In this document: positions 17,401-25,183 of the stretch, piece by piece | Layout: each line of letters begins with the position of its first letter | How positions within the stretch are numbered: the first letter of the stretch is position 1 | Source of the DNA: Gracilimonas sp964505215 | GTDB lineage: Bacteria; Bacteroidota; Rhodothermia; Balneolales; Balneolaceae | Length of the DNA stretch: 64,000 nt | NCBI GenBank assembly: GCA_964505215.1 | Contig: CAZDGU010000009.1 | Location: forward strand, 1 to 64,000 | Direction: 5' to 3' | The notes under the pieces: model-generated | Told to the model about the DNA's origin: nothing | What the model saw: the letters and a program-made list of their open reading frames with translations, nothing else | The model's database searches: none | Program-made: the position numbers and the translations under genes

Positions 17401-18011
17401 AGGTGAACCCGCTGGCTATTGAAGAATATAAGGAGGAAAAAGAACGCCTCGATTTTTATGAAGAGCAAATTCTGGACTTAACCGAAGCCGAAGAACAGCT
17501 GCTGCAAACCATAGACGAAATTAATGAAACGGCTACCGAGCGGTTCAACAAAACCTTCGAGAAAATTCGTGTAAACTTTCAGAAAGTATTTAAAACGCTG
17601 TTTGAAGCGGATGATTACTGCGATTTAATTATAGAACAAAATGTGGAAGATCCGCTGGAGGCGCGTATCGAAATTAAGGCTCAACCGCGTGGAAAACGTC
17701 CATCGGGAATTTCGCAGCTTTCGGGTGGCGAAAAAACGCTTACGGCCATTGCCCTGCTTTTTGCTATTTATTTGGTGAAGCCTTCTCCTTTTTGCGTGCT
17801 GGATGAGGTGGACGCTCCTCTGGATGATGCCAACATCGAGCGTTTTGCCAATATGATTAAAGAATTCAGCCACGATACGCAGTTTATCATCATCACCCAT
17901 AATAAAAATACCATGAGTAAGGCTGAGATGATGTATGGCGTAACCATGCCCGTTACCGGAGTTTCGCGTCTGGTTGGCGTGAAGCTGGACGAAGTGGAAG
18001 ATGTGTTGTAA
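14481..18011 (+). CDS. smc: Chromosome partition ATPase SMC
   Basis: SMC condenses and segregates chromosomes by ATP-driven loop extrusion. The 1176-residue protein has the complete architecture: an N-terminal head with Walker A GPNGCGKSN (31-39), a long coiled coil (about 170-500), the hinge (about 510-670, LASSNEAFPGSVKYLIENH and following), a second coiled coil, and the C-terminal head with signature QLSGGEKTLTAIALL (about 1077) and Walker B FCVLDEVDAPLDD. The length is normal for bacterial SMC. ScpA and ScpB are not encoded nearby. Confidence 0.98.
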   Translation: MYISELELQGFKSFAHKTKVKFDSGITSIVGPNGCGKSNIVDALRWVLGEQRPSLLRSSAMSNVIFNGTAEKKALGMAEVSLTFVNDKGILPIEYSELTITRRLYRSGDSEYLINNTACRLKDIMELFMDTGMGSDAYSVIELKMVEEILNDKNNDRRRLFEEAAGVTKYKDQRKKTIRKLESTRKDLQRMDDLLVELRKNARSLEIQAEKAEKAKVYKDDLVQKDQALTLHEFNKIKAELEPLKERIANADKEKKEITKSTDELEEADEKARVDLLEKERQQAEAQRRVSQLHNALREADTNLRITREKIENEKKVIAEYGKDIEQGEKDFKELNELLDSSRKKLESYDDDLEKSIQALEDSKKKYNQIQQQYNRERHDLYEVEVQISASNNEMNQLQAKRIKIESRLENTEGDLARINDEIVDLNDEIDNMNGEQGLIEKKLESLVVERDELDEELETARTKREQFAEKQNEIKDELRVLQSRKESIESEVELLNDLASSNEAFPGSVKYLIENHRFDFKEMTTVSEIFNTSEQHAVALEAVLGDVLNFVVVKTLDEAKRAANILKVNDKGRATFIPLDQLAATYPVKNGSLFDEVKSKREYSALKQLLLGNALVFDSVKEAYAATGKDTDLVGVTPEGEVVTQARFYQSGSKSKNAGIRVGLQDKIEKLEAEEAKTTKEIAKLEEYLRQIVNKYERLDIAKLSKFLKEKELEVRRLEQQQHSLSSKVQVYQKNIGELVNRKDYLKSSEGTAHDELDSIHPKQKELQQKIIELDKQQQEKKDLLETLEEERSIAQTRYNDTQLKHQDFQNKVENLEREVQRAETGIENVEKRIETRTSLIETSKEQIETLHARTKELQQSIETNAEAKEEADEALKKIEEAAAKQRGKINEIEKELKDVRRRKEVNMELVHHLDMAREKMEMQSQALSDHIWDTYGILMKQIEHTELPEDKTTEQVKERISWLKQKLNNIGEVNPLAIEEYKEEKERLDFYEEQILDLTEAEEQLLQTIDEINETATERFNKTFEKIRVNFQKVFKTLFEADDYCDLIIEQNVEDPLEARIEIKAQPRGKRPSGISQLSGGEKTLTAIALLFAIYLVKPSPFCVLDEVDAPLDDANIERFANMIKEFSHDTQFIIITHNKNTMSKAEMMYGVTMPVTGVSRLVGVKLDEVEDVL

Positions 18012-18012
18012 T

Positions 18013-18044
18013 GTGTTAAGGTGTTAGGGTGTTTGAGTGTTTTG
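18013..18044. repeat. Octamer repeat, block C
   Basis: Four octamers (GTGTTAAG, GTGTTAGG, GTGTTTGA, GTGTTTTG) begin 1 bp after the smc stop codon and fill most of the gap before the TPR lipoprotein gene. It is the same unit as blocks A and B. Confidence 0.75.
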
Positions 18045-18068
18045 GTTTTTCATTTAAAAGTTCGTGTT

Positions 18069-19001
18069 ATGGATTATCGTTTTGTTTTGCCGATTGTTTT
18101 TCTTTTTGTGATGTCGGCTTGCCAGGTTCAAAAGCAGCGGCCGGATTTTGAATCACTGCCTATTTCAACTCAAACCCTTTCGCTGCTTGGTGATACGCTC
18201 AGAACTACAGAAACATCCCTTTCCCCTGAACTTTCTGCCAGAATTGATTCGCTAAGCGAGCTGGCGCTGAACGAAAATCGTGAAGTTGATTATATCATTT
18301 GGGAGGGACGGAAGGCGGCTTACAGTGGAAATTATCGTCAGGCCGTACAGCTTTTTACGGATGGCATTCAGCAATTTCCCAACGAAGCCCGGCTTTATCG
18401 TCATCGAGGACATCGTTACCTCACCCTGCGTGCATTTGATTTGGCGATTCGTGATTTCCGGAAAGCTGCTCAGTTGTTTGAAGATCAGCCCGACGTAACG
18501 GAGCAGGACGGCTTGCCTAATGCTCAAAATATTCCGTTAAGCTCGTTGCAAACCAATGTGTGGTATCACTTGGGACTTGCTCATTTTCTGAAAGGGGAAT
18601 ATGATCAAGCGAATTTAGCCTACGAAAACGGATTGCAAGTCACCACCAATGACGACATGCGTATCGCATTTACCTATTGGAAATACATGGCGCTCCGCAA
18701 AATAGGAAGAGACGGACAGGCCGGCAATCTGCTTGATCAGGTTTCTCTAAACACCGAACTGATTGAAAATACGTCCTACCATAAACTACTGATGGTTTTT
18801 AAAGGCGTTTTCACAGAAGTGGATGTGCTGGATGATGAAAATTCCGCTTTAGATAACGCCACCATTGGCTACGGCTTGGGTTTTTGGCACGATATAAACG
18901 GCCGGAATGAACGCGCTCAAAAAATCTGGAAGCAAGTTTACGCCTCAGGAAACTGGGCAGCCTTCGGCTTTATAGCCGCTGAAGCGGAGCTGGCTCGATA
19001 G
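18069..19001 (+). CDS. TPR-repeat lipoprotein
   Basis: The ATG at 18069 gives 310 residues with a clear lipoprotein signal (MDYRFVLPIVFLFVMSACQV, cysteine 18); the longer reading from 18021 would place the signal internally. TPR-like helical repeats cover about residues 75-280, including AAYSGNYRQAVQLFTDGIQQ, NEARLYRHRGHRYLTLRAFD and WYHLGLAHFLKGEYDQANLA. It is probably a periplasmic-side scaffold anchored in the membrane. It follows smc by 57 bp, filled by octamer block C, so co-transcription is possible. Specific partners are unknown. Confidence 0.85.
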   Translation: MDYRFVLPIVFLFVMSACQVQKQRPDFESLPISTQTLSLLGDTLRTTETSLSPELSARIDSLSELALNENREVDYIIWEGRKAAYSGNYRQAVQLFTDGIQQFPNEARLYRHRGHRYLTLRAFDLAIRDFRKAAQLFEDQPDVTEQDGLPNAQNIPLSSLQTNVWYHLGLAHFLKGEYDQANLAYENGLQVTTNDDMRIAFTYWKYMALRKIGRDGQAGNLLDQVSLNTELIENTSYHKLLMVFKGVFTEVDVLDDENSALDNATIGYGLGFWHDINGRNERAQKIWKQVYASGNWAAFGFIAAEAELAR

Positions 19002-19084
19002 CAAAAAACTTGCTCTACGATTCATCACAGTTTTACTACCGTCTGATCATTTTCACTATTTTCTTTTCCTCAAGAGGGTGAAAT

Positions 19085-19102
19085 TTATCGATAGGTTTTC
19101 AT
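19085..19102 (-). pseudogene. Five-codon stub in the toxin position of a lost TA pair
   Basis: An ATG overlaps the stop of the antitoxin gene (ATGA at 19102-19099) and reads Met-Lys-Thr-Tyr-Arg-stop. The ATGA overlap is the normal junction between RHH antitoxin and PIN-type toxin genes. No longer ORF follows before 19001. I infer that the toxin has been deleted or truncated. Confidence 0.35.
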
Positions 19103-19317
19103 GAAACCTCACGAAAAACGTCTTCATCCGTAAGCCAGCCCTGCGCTTCTCCATAAGGCAAAAGCTGTTTACGCAGTTGTTGAAATGGCTCAATCGAAAA
19201 TTGCTGTTTTAAAGCCTCCCGAACCAGTTCGCTTTTTGTCCGCCCGGATTTTCTAGATGATTCCTCAAGAAGCTGTTCTAATTCTTTATCTATTCGGATT
19301 GTGAGTGTTGTGTCCAT
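19099..19317 (-). CDS. Ribbon-helix-helix antitoxin, apparently orphan
   Basis: The 72-residue protein is a typical RHH (Arc/MetJ-like) DNA-binding antitoxin: strand TTLTIRIDKELEQLL, helices SRKSGRTKSELVREALKQQ, and a C-terminal tail PYGEAQGWLTDEDVFREVS of the kind that covers a PIN toxin. Such genes autorepress and neutralise the toxin encoded next. Here no toxin ORF follows, only a five-codon stub. Upstream, GTGTAACAC (about 19347-19355) is a small palindrome and candidate operator. Confidence 0.8.
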   Translation of the reverse strand: MDTTLTIRIDKELEQLLEESSRKSGRTKSELVREALKQQFSIEPFQQLRKQLLPYGEAQGWLTDEDVFREVS

Positions 19318-19402
19318 TGTTATGAAATTGCTTTACATGAATCACAGTGTAACACATGATTGTTATTTAAGCAACATTGCCCGGTTTTATAAAGAGTTTA
19401 AA

Positions 19403-19425
19403 TCACCCCGTATTTAGCGGGGTGA
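19403..19425 (-). terminator. Hairpin after the M14 peptidase gene
   Basis: The 8-bp perfect stem TCACCCCG/CGGGGTGA with a 7-nt loop begins 8 bp after the peptidase stop on the minus strand. No strong U tract follows, so termination may be weak or the hairpin may stabilise the mRNA end. Confidence 0.5.
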
Positions 19426-19432
19426 CTCACCC

Positions 19433-21934
19433 TTAATTTCCTACAAAAAACACCGCATTTCCGAACAGTAATTTTCCGTTGTGCCAAAAGCCTCTGAACA
19501 GTGGATTATCTACCATATACACCACATTTCCGCGGCCCATGCGTTGCACGCCAAAAGTGAGCGAATGCTCTAACTGCTTCTCAGCTTTATGGCCAATAAA
19601 TCCGCTTCGGTGGGCGCCGGGCTTGGCGGCTCCCACATTCCAGCCATTTTCTAAATAATCGTAGGCCGTGGAGCCTAATTTTAGCGACATATAGCTCTCG
19701 TCATATCCAAAAGCGAGTGGGTGACTGTTATCCATAGAAATCTCAAATATACTTCCGGGATTAGAGTACGGCGCTCTGTTTCTTGAAGCATCCGCATATT
19801 TTTGAAGCTTGTCTTCAGGAGATTCATTTTCGGCTTCCTCACGCTCTTTTCGCTTCAGATTAAAGCCGTCTTTTCCGGCTAAACTTCCATTCGCATTTCC
19901 AACGGCAATCAGCGTGCCTCCCGCTCGCACCCAGTCTTTAATATTCTTCATCGCACTTTCGCTGATGGCATTTCCGTACAAGTCCGGCAGAATCAGCACA
20001 TCATAATTTGCGCTGCTAAGGGTGCTCAAAGCACTGCTTTCAAGCATATTAATCGGATAATTGATCTGCTGGTCAAAATAATTCCAGATATGTCCTACAG
20101 TGTTTGAACTGGTTCCAGATCCAGACAGCAGCGCTACTTTAGGGGCTTCCATATACCTCACGGAAGACGAACCGAAGTCTTTGCCAGAATCTACAAAACC
20201 GGTGGCTACCGGAGTCACAATTCTGTTCAGCATGGCGGCTTCATCTTTCACCGTTTCATCAAACTTAAGGCCTAAATTTTCATTCCCTCTTCGGGTGATT
20301 ACCAGCGTTCCCGGCGCATACTTCTCCCCGTTCAGGATAAATGCTTTTTGAGCATACCGCACGCTAACGCCTTTATCCAGCAGGCGAGCTAAAAACCTCA
20401 AATCATCCAGCGAATTCCACTTAGCGATATACGCATAAGGTTTGGCCATAACGGGCGTCAGTTTCTCGTCCGTTTCCATAGAAAGTGGCTCGGTATTCAC
20501 GTTTCCTTTAATGGCATATCCGTCCACGCCGTAAGCATAGTGCGTTTCCCAAGCGGTGATATCGTACGTAAGCGAATCTTCCAGTTCCGGCTTCGGCTCA
20601 AACAGTACCCGAACCAGCGTTCCCTTGGGCTGATACGTGCTAATTACATAATCACCTTTTTCAACCTGAACGCGTCCGGTTTCTCCGGTTTTAAAATCAT
20701 AACCGTTGGCTTGGGTTGAACTTGAAGCCACCCCAAACTCAATCTCCTGATTAACCAAATAACGCAACAATCGGGCTTCATTATCCGGATTATTGCCTTT
20801 TTTCACGATAAATGTCTTGTATTCACCGGAGCCGTTTTTAATCGTATTGGAGTAATAATCTGAAAATTCCTGAATTACTTTTTTAGCATTCTGAGAAGTA
20901 ATTTCTACGGTTGAAAGTCCCGTTACGGAATGATGCGTAAGTCGATCCAACAGGTTCAGCGTATCACCTTCGGCCGTAATCACCCCACGCCCCGATGAGC
21001 TGTGGCCCGCCTGCTCGTAAGTCATTCCAATGGCGCCATTAAATGTAGGCCAGGTATCTCCGTAGCTTGGGTAAAAAAGGTCAAACACTTCGCCCGTAAA
21101 ATACAGCCAGCCTTCTTCATCAAAATGCTTGGCGTTATTCTTTCCAATCATGGTTTGAAACTCACTTTGCCAGTCCGAAATGGCCGCATGGTAGGGCTTG
21201 GAACCGGGTGCAAAGTAATAGGGTGAATTATAACCCTGCTCGTGAAAATCAACGTGAACGTGTGGCATCCAGCGGTTGTAAGCCTTTATTCTGTGGCGAC
21301 TTTCTACCTGCGTTTGCCAGGCCCAATCCCGGTTCAAATCAAAATAGTAATGATTGGTTCTGCCACCCGGCCACGGCTCGCTATGCTCGCGCGTTTCGGG
21401 ATGCACGTTTTTCTGCTCTCCCACCACGCTTTTATACCAATAAACGTAGCGGTCGCGCCCGTCAGGATTCACCATCGGATCCATAATAACCACCGTATTT
21501 TCCAACCAATCCGTTTTTTCGGTGATGAGCTTATACACGGTATTCATAGCCGCCTCACTGGATGAAGTCTCATTTCCGTGCACGTTATAACTCAGCCAAA
21601 CCACAGCTTTTTGGTTTGAAGTGGGAGCCCCTTCCTCTAAAGAAGCCAATTTCAAATTATTAAGGCGAATTTCTTCCAAATTCTGATGATTGCTAACCGA
21701 ACTTACCGTGGCGTACACCAGCTCACGGCCTTCGTTCGTTTTTCCATATTCCGTTAAGCTAACCATCGGTGACTCTTCCGCCACATGCTGAAAGTAACCC
21801 AGCACTTTATAATGCGGAGTCCACTTTTCGCCCAGCTCATATCCTAAATATTCAGCCGGTGACTGAAGCTGCGCAAAGGCGCTGATGGAAAGTAATAAAG
21901 TGCCTAATACCGTTAATAAAACCGTTTTTCTCAT
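19433..21934 (-). CDS. Secreted M14-family zinc carboxypeptidase
   Basis: The 833-residue protein has a Sec signal (MRKTVLLTVLGTLLLSISAFAQ). Zinc ligands are in YNVHGNETSSSEA (HxxE) and in HVDFHEQGYNSPYYF; the catalytic Glu is probably in MTYEQAGHSSSGRG. The substrate-binding region reads MDPMVNPDGRDRYVYW. The C-terminal third (from about 590) has a Rossmann/glutamine-amidotransferase-like segment, YDVLILPDLYGNAISES and WVRAGGTLIAVGNANG, a common arrangement in large Bacteroidota M14 enzymes. It probably digests peptides outside the cytoplasm. It overlaps the upstream lipoprotein gene by 4 bp, so the two form an operon. Confidence 0.92.
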   Translation of the reverse strand: MRKTVLLTVLGTLLLSISAFAQLQSPAEYLGYELGEKWTPHYKVLGYFQHVAEESPMVSLTEYGKTNEGRELVYATVSSVSNHQNLEEIRLNNLKLASLEEGAPTSNQKAVVWLSYNVHGNETSSSEAAMNTVYKLITEKTDWLENTVVIMDPMVNPDGRDRYVYWYKSVVGEQKNVHPETREHSEPWPGGRTNHYYFDLNRDWAWQTQVESRHRIKAYNRWMPHVHVDFHEQGYNSPYYFAPGSKPYHAAISDWQSEFQTMIGKNNAKHFDEEGWLYFTGEVFDLFYPSYGDTWPTFNGAIGMTYEQAGHSSSGRGVITAEGDTLNLLDRLTHHSVTGLSTVEITSQNAKKVIQEFSDYYSNTIKNGSGEYKTFIVKKGNNPDNEARLLRYLVNQEIEFGVASSSTQANGYDFKTGETGRVQVEKGDYVISTYQPKGTLVRVLFEPKPELEDSLTYDITAWETHYAYGVDGYAIKGNVNTEPLSMETDEKLTPVMAKPYAYIAKWNSLDDLRFLARLLDKGVSVRYAQKAFILNGEKYAPGTLVITRRGNENLGLKFDETVKDEAAMLNRIVTPVATGFVDSGKDFGSSSVRYMEAPKVALLSGSGTSSNTVGHIWNYFDQQINYPINMLESSALSTLSSANYDVLILPDLYGNAISESAMKNIKDWVRAGGTLIAVGNANGSLAGKDGFNLKRKEREEAENESPEDKLQKYADASRNRAPYSNPGSIFEISMDNSHPLAFGYDESYMSLKLGSTAYDYLENGWNVGAAKPGAHRSGFIGHKAEKQLEHSLTFGVQRMGRGNVVYMVDNPLFRGFWHNGKLLFGNAVFFVGN

Positions 21935-22446
21935 GGTTCTGAAGGGTTATTCTGTTCCGTTTTAATTTGATTTACGATGTCATCTGATATGGAGTTGGGA
22001 ATGGGAATAGCCAGATTGTAATGTGCAATTTTCCAGCTTCCGTTTTGTTTTACAAGAACTCCGCTGCCCCTGCTGGGACCTAAATTTGGAGTATCCAGCT
22101 TTTCATCAAACCAGGCAGTTTTGCCGTTTTCAGAAAAATACACTTTTCGGAAAGTTGGGGTGAAATCCCAGGCCATTCCGTCATCTATAAAATGCGGCTT
22201 AGCCCACGGTTTGAATTCGGCTACCGTCCAGCGTTCGGTTGCATCCGTTCCCATAAAAATGGAAGAGTCGTTTTCAAAATGTGCGAAATAGCGTTCAAAG
22301 TCGCCTTCAGCTGCAGCGTCGTGCCAGTCGTTCAATACAGAATCTACCGCTTTTTGGGAAGGAGCCGATTTGCGTTGCACATCTTCTTTAGGCGTACAAG
22401 CCACAGCAGCTATTAAAGCAGAAAGAGCAAAAGCTAATAATCGCAT
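21931..22446 (-). CDS. NTF2-like (SnoaL/DUF4440-type) lipoprotein
   Basis: The start at 22446 yields 171 residues with a lipoprotein-like signal (MRLLAFALSALIAAVACTP). The rest is an NTF2-fold domain: VDSVLNDWHDAAAEGDFERY, FENDSSIFMGTDATERW and GSWKIAHYNLAIPIPN, the typical order of helix, strand and final W-K-I-x-H-Y-N strand. Proteins of this type bind small ligands or act as accessory domains; none can be assigned here. It is the first gene of a two-gene operon with the M14 peptidase (ATGA overlap). Confidence 0.82.
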   Translation of the reverse strand: MRLLAFALSALIAAVACTPKEDVQRKSAPSQKAVDSVLNDWHDAAAEGDFERYFAHFENDSSIFMGTDATERWTVAEFKPWAKPHFIDDGMAWDFTPTFRKVYFSENGKTAWFDEKLDTPNLGPSRGSGVLVKQNGSWKIAHYNLAIPIPNSISDDIVNQIKTEQNNPSEP

Positions 22447-22546
22447 AGATTCAACCATTTTGATGAAGCTGAATGGTAGCTAATCAAGAGCGGGAGCACA
22501 AGTAAATTTTGGTAACAGAAGGATTTAATAAGCAATATTAAAGTAA

Positions 22547-23482
22547 TTATTTTTTTGCCTGAAATATCTTGAACCGTTCTTCCAACACTTCTTTATAAGC
22601 TTCTTTTTTTTGTTCGCTTAAAAAGCTGACATCTAATAATTTCCCCCATTCAGGATATACCGACTTAAACTCTTCTTCAATATTAGCCAGCACCTTTTGG
22701 TTTAACCCAAGCCTTTGCTGTCCAAAATAATTAAAGAAAATACTATGTGTGAACTTAGATTTTTTTCCTTTTAACGGAAGCGCCATTTCTCCTTCCGGCT
22801 GAGCTAAAATGATGGTTGTATTCAGCAAGTCATAAACCGGCGATAATTCAATTTTATGATCTCGGTGAATTAGAGAGAAATTTTTCAGGTGCATATCCTC
22901 ATTCCCCACAAGCCAGCTAAACACAGTTCGTTTAAACAGTTTCATTTTTTCAACCATGGGAAAAGTGCAATATTGGTCAATCAGCTTTGCCAGCTTCTCA
23001 ACGGAATAATTGTATTTGGTGTCGCGGCTCATCCCGGCCACTTGGGCAAAATCTTCCACATGAATTTTATCCGACTGTCCTGCTCTATCAAATCGCTTTA
23101 TGAAATATAGCAGCGAATGGTCTTTTGCATAAATCAAGCCATGCAGCGGAACTTCAATTCCGGCCAGCTTTGCCATACGCATAGTTACATCTTCATTTTC
23201 AGGAACTTCCGCATAATTCAACAGCTGTGGCTTTAGAATAAAGCTGCCATGCTTATCAACCACCTTAAACGTTTTTTCCTTTACGCTCAACTGCGCACTC
23301 AGTTTGGGTTGAACTCCGGCTATCGACATTTTTGTCATCCGCTGCTGAGCTTCCCGAATTTGTTCCTCTCTGTTGTAAGGCAATAACTCTAACTGATTTA
23401 AAGCCGGATTTAACTTTCGTAAACCGGCCGCACTGTATAGGCCTTTAGAAATAGCTTTATATGTGATTGGACACCTTTTCAT
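22547..23482 (-). CDS. hipT: HipT-like serine/threonine kinase toxin
   Basis: This 311-residue protein corresponds to the kinase core of HipA. Visible are the regulatory serine loop SIAGVQPK (Ser53), the ATP-binding Lys84 in FILKPQ, the catalytic loop VGNEDMHLKN (Asp196, Asn201) and the metal-binding Asp218 in SPVYDLLNT. HipA and HipT phosphorylate aminoacyl-tRNA synthetases (GltX and TrpS respectively), halting translation. The N-terminal subdomain of HipA is missing here and is encoded separately by the next gene upstream, which marks a three-gene HipBST system. It overlaps hipS by 4 bp. The loop has Ser-Ile-Ala, a single serine. Confidence 0.9.
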   Translation of the reverse strand: MKRCPITYKAISKGLYSAAGLRKLNPALNQLELLPYNREEQIREAQQRMTKMSIAGVQPKLSAQLSVKEKTFKVVDKHGSFILKPQLLNYAEVPENEDVTMRMAKLAGIEVPLHGLIYAKDHSLLYFIKRFDRAGQSDKIHVEDFAQVAGMSRDTKYNYSVEKLAKLIDQYCTFPMVEKMKLFKRTVFSWLVGNEDMHLKNFSLIHRDHKIELSPVYDLLNTTIILAQPEGEMALPLKGKKSKFTHSIFFNYFGQQRLGLNQKVLANIEEEFKSVYPEWGKLLDVSFLSEQKKEAYKEVLEERFKIFQAKK

Positions 23483-23796
23483 TCCTTTATCTCTTTGACC
23501 GAAACGGCACCAACTACATCTTCTCCAACTGCCATTAATTGCGAGAACCGATCATTTCTGTCAATTTTTTTTATTCTGAGCAGGGACTCTAAGTTCACAC
23601 CTTCCGGCAACAAACCTTCAAAAAAAGGAGGAAACTCCTCAAACAAAAATACGCTGTTTTCTACAGGCATGGTCACCGATATAGCTTCACCCGAATACTC
23701 TCGAAGATACTCGAACCGATATAGCCTATTTTTATCTTCTTCTACCAACCTGCCGGCTAACTCTTTTTTCATATAAACTTCAGCCTTTCGCATCAC
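23479..23796 (-). CDS. hipS: HipS-like antitoxin (HipA N-subdomain 1)
   Basis: The 105-residue protein matches the N-terminal subdomain of HipA (Couple_hipA): GRLVEEDKNRLYRFEYLREY, ISVTMPVENSVFLFEEFPPF, FEGLLPEGVNLESLLRIKKI and QLMAVGEDVVGAVSV. In the E. coli O127 HipBST system this separate piece is the main antitoxin against HipT, blocking the kinase. The gene overlaps hipB by 17 bp and hipT by 4 bp, so expression of all three is coupled. A start a few codons inside (MKKELAGRL, nearer 23772) is also possible. Confidence 0.88.
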   Translation of the reverse strand: MMRKAEVYMKKELAGRLVEEDKNRLYRFEYLREYSGEAISVTMPVENSVFLFEEFPPFFEGLLPEGVNLESLLRIKKIDRNDRFSQLMAVGEDVVGAVSVKEIKE

Positions 23797-24016
23797 TCAC
23801 CTCCTTGTTACAGATTTCCATCAGAGGGCTTTCCAATGTGATAGATATATTTAAAACTTCACAAATTTTTTGGAGCGTATTAAACTGAACCGTTTCTTTT
23901 CCGTGCTCTATATCAAATACAGCCGATTTTCCCACCCCGGCTAAATCAGCCAGCTGAATTTGAGTTAGCTTACTCTTTTTTCGATGGCATTTCACCAAAA
24001 GCCCAATATCTTTCAT
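23780..24016 (-). CDS. hipB: HipB-like HTH transcriptional regulator
   Basis: The 78-residue protein is a single XRE-type helix-turn-helix: KSKLTQIQLADLAGVGKSAV followed by FDIEHGKETVQFNTLQKICE. It should bind the operators just upstream and repress the operon, and may strengthen inhibition of HipT. It is the first gene of hipB-hipS-hipT. Three palindromes in the TACTGC/GCAGTA class lie at 24027-24189. Confidence 0.9.
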   Translation of the reverse strand: MKDIGLLVKCHRKKSKLTQIQLADLAGVGKSAVFDIEHGKETVQFNTLQKICEVLNISITLESPLMEICNKEVSDAKG

Positions 24017-24026
24017 AATCTACATA

Positions 24027-24189
24027 TTTACTGCTTTAGCAACTATTTAAAGGATTATACAAGTTAATAAGTACATAATCCATCAGATAACTTATTATTT
24101 TACTGCCATAACAGTAAAATATGTCAAAACTATTTCGCTCAGACAGTTAAAGCTTCTACAAAGCACTATATTACTGCTTTAGCAGTGAT
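24027..24189. promoter_or_regulatory. Three operator-like palindromes upstream of hipBST
   Basis: Site 1 (24027-24046) reads TTTACTGCTTTAGCAACTAT. Site 2 (24097-24120) has 9-bp arms ATTTTACTG and CAGTAAAAT around CCATAA. Site 3 (24170-24189) reads ATTACTGCTTTAGCAGTGAT. Sites 1 and 3 share the core TACTGCTTTAGCA; site 2 shares TTTACTG. Their clustering directly before hipB fits autoregulation by a HipB dimer with DNA looping, as in E. coli hip, though the E. coli operator sequence is different. The remainder of this 347-bp gap holds the repeat element at 24198. Confidence 0.6.
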
Positions 24190-24197
24190 TATTGCAT

Positions 24198-24262
24198 ATT
24201 GGTACTCGTTCCGGTGCTCCGCCCCGGAATGGCCCATTGAGGCTCCGCCTCATACTACCAAT
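24198..24262. repeat. CTCCG-loop multi-hairpin element, copy 1
   Basis: Outer arms ATTGGTA (24198-24204) and TACCAAT (24256-24262) enclose two hairpins, TTCCGG/CCGGAA around TGCTCCGCC (24209-24229) and TGAGG-CTCCG-CCTCA (24238-24252). Both loops contain CTCCG. A second, larger element with the same loops lies at 25184-25297 on the other side of the SDR gene. Confidence 0.65.
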
Positions 24263-24363
24263 TTCAACTAACCCCTCCTTAGGCAAAATAAGAAGCCTTT
24301 ATTAATAAGGACTTCACAATCAATGTGTATATTCCTTGACATCATAATAATTAAGGAGAAAAT

Positions 24364-25173
24364 ATGGCTAAGCAAGTAATGTTAATAACCGGAGGTGCGG
24401 GCGGATTGGGAGTTGCTTGCGGCAACAAGCTGAAAGAATACAAAATTGTAGTTACCGATTACTCTGATGAGATGGTAGAGAAAGCCGTGGCAGATTACCA
24501 AAAAAAGGGAATGGAAGCGGTTGGTTTTACCTGCGACATCACCTCTGAAGATGAAGTTCGGGAACTGGTTGAATTCACCCAAAAGCAGGGAGAATTCCGA
24601 GGCTTGGTGCATACAGCCGGTGTAAGCGAAACCGTTCAAAACGTGGAGAAAATATTCGATATCAATCTAAAAGGAACGGCTCTGATTGTGGATGCCATTT
24701 ATGACATTGCCACCAAAGATACGGCCATCGTGCTTTTCTCATCTATGATGGGACACACGGTTTCCCCAAATCCTGATTATGATGATGCGCTTAGAAATCC
24801 CTTAGCAAAAAACTCGCTCGAACAAGTGGTGAAATTCGTAAAAGATGATTCTACCTTAATGTATAATTTCACCAAGCGCGGAGTTCAGTTAATTGTGGAA
24901 GACAACACCCATCGTTTTGGAAGTAAGGGAAGCCGAATTAACTCTATTTCGCCCGGGGTGATTATGACAAAAATGGGACTGAAAGCAGCTGAAGAACATC
25001 CCGAAATTATTGAACAACTGCTACAAATGACGGCCCTTCAAAGAACAGGAGAACCGGATGATATTGCGGATGTGGTTAAATTTTTATTAAGCAACGACGC
25101 ACGCTTCATCACCGGAACAGATCTGATTGTTGATGGTGGAGTACTTTCTGCTATAAAAAAGCAGCCTGAGTAA
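24364..25173 (+). CDS. Short-chain dehydrogenase/reductase (SDR)
   Basis: The 269-residue protein is a classical NAD(P)-dependent SDR: cofactor loop TGGAGGLGVACG (residues 9-20), the acidic Asp in CDIT, the active-site serine region VLFSSMMG, the catalytic YNFTK (Y-x-x-x-K) and ISPGVIMTKM after it, ending with the normal FITGTDLIVDGG. Length and motifs fit FabG-like or alcohol-oxidising enzymes; the substrate cannot be inferred. It stands alone, 53 bp downstream of a sequence AATTAAGGAGAAAAT that supplies a good ribosome binding site, and CTCCG-loop elements flank it. Confidence 0.92.
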   Translation: MAKQVMLITGGAGGLGVACGNKLKEYKIVVTDYSDEMVEKAVADYQKKGMEAVGFTCDITSEDEVRELVEFTQKQGEFRGLVHTAGVSETVQNVEKIFDINLKGTALIVDAIYDIATKDTAIVLFSSMMGHTVSPNPDYDDALRNPLAKNSLEQVVKFVKDDSTLMYNFTKRGVQLIVEDNTHRFGSKGSRINSISPGVIMTKMGLKAAEEHPEIIEQLLQMTALQRTGEPDDIADVVKFLLSNDARFITGTDLIVDGGVLSAIKKQPE

Positions 25174-25183
25174 AAAACTATCC

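Noticed and set aside
16308..17468. Long minus-strand ORFs within smc
   Set aside because: They arise from the codon bias of the Glu/Lys/Leu-rich coiled coil on the other strand.
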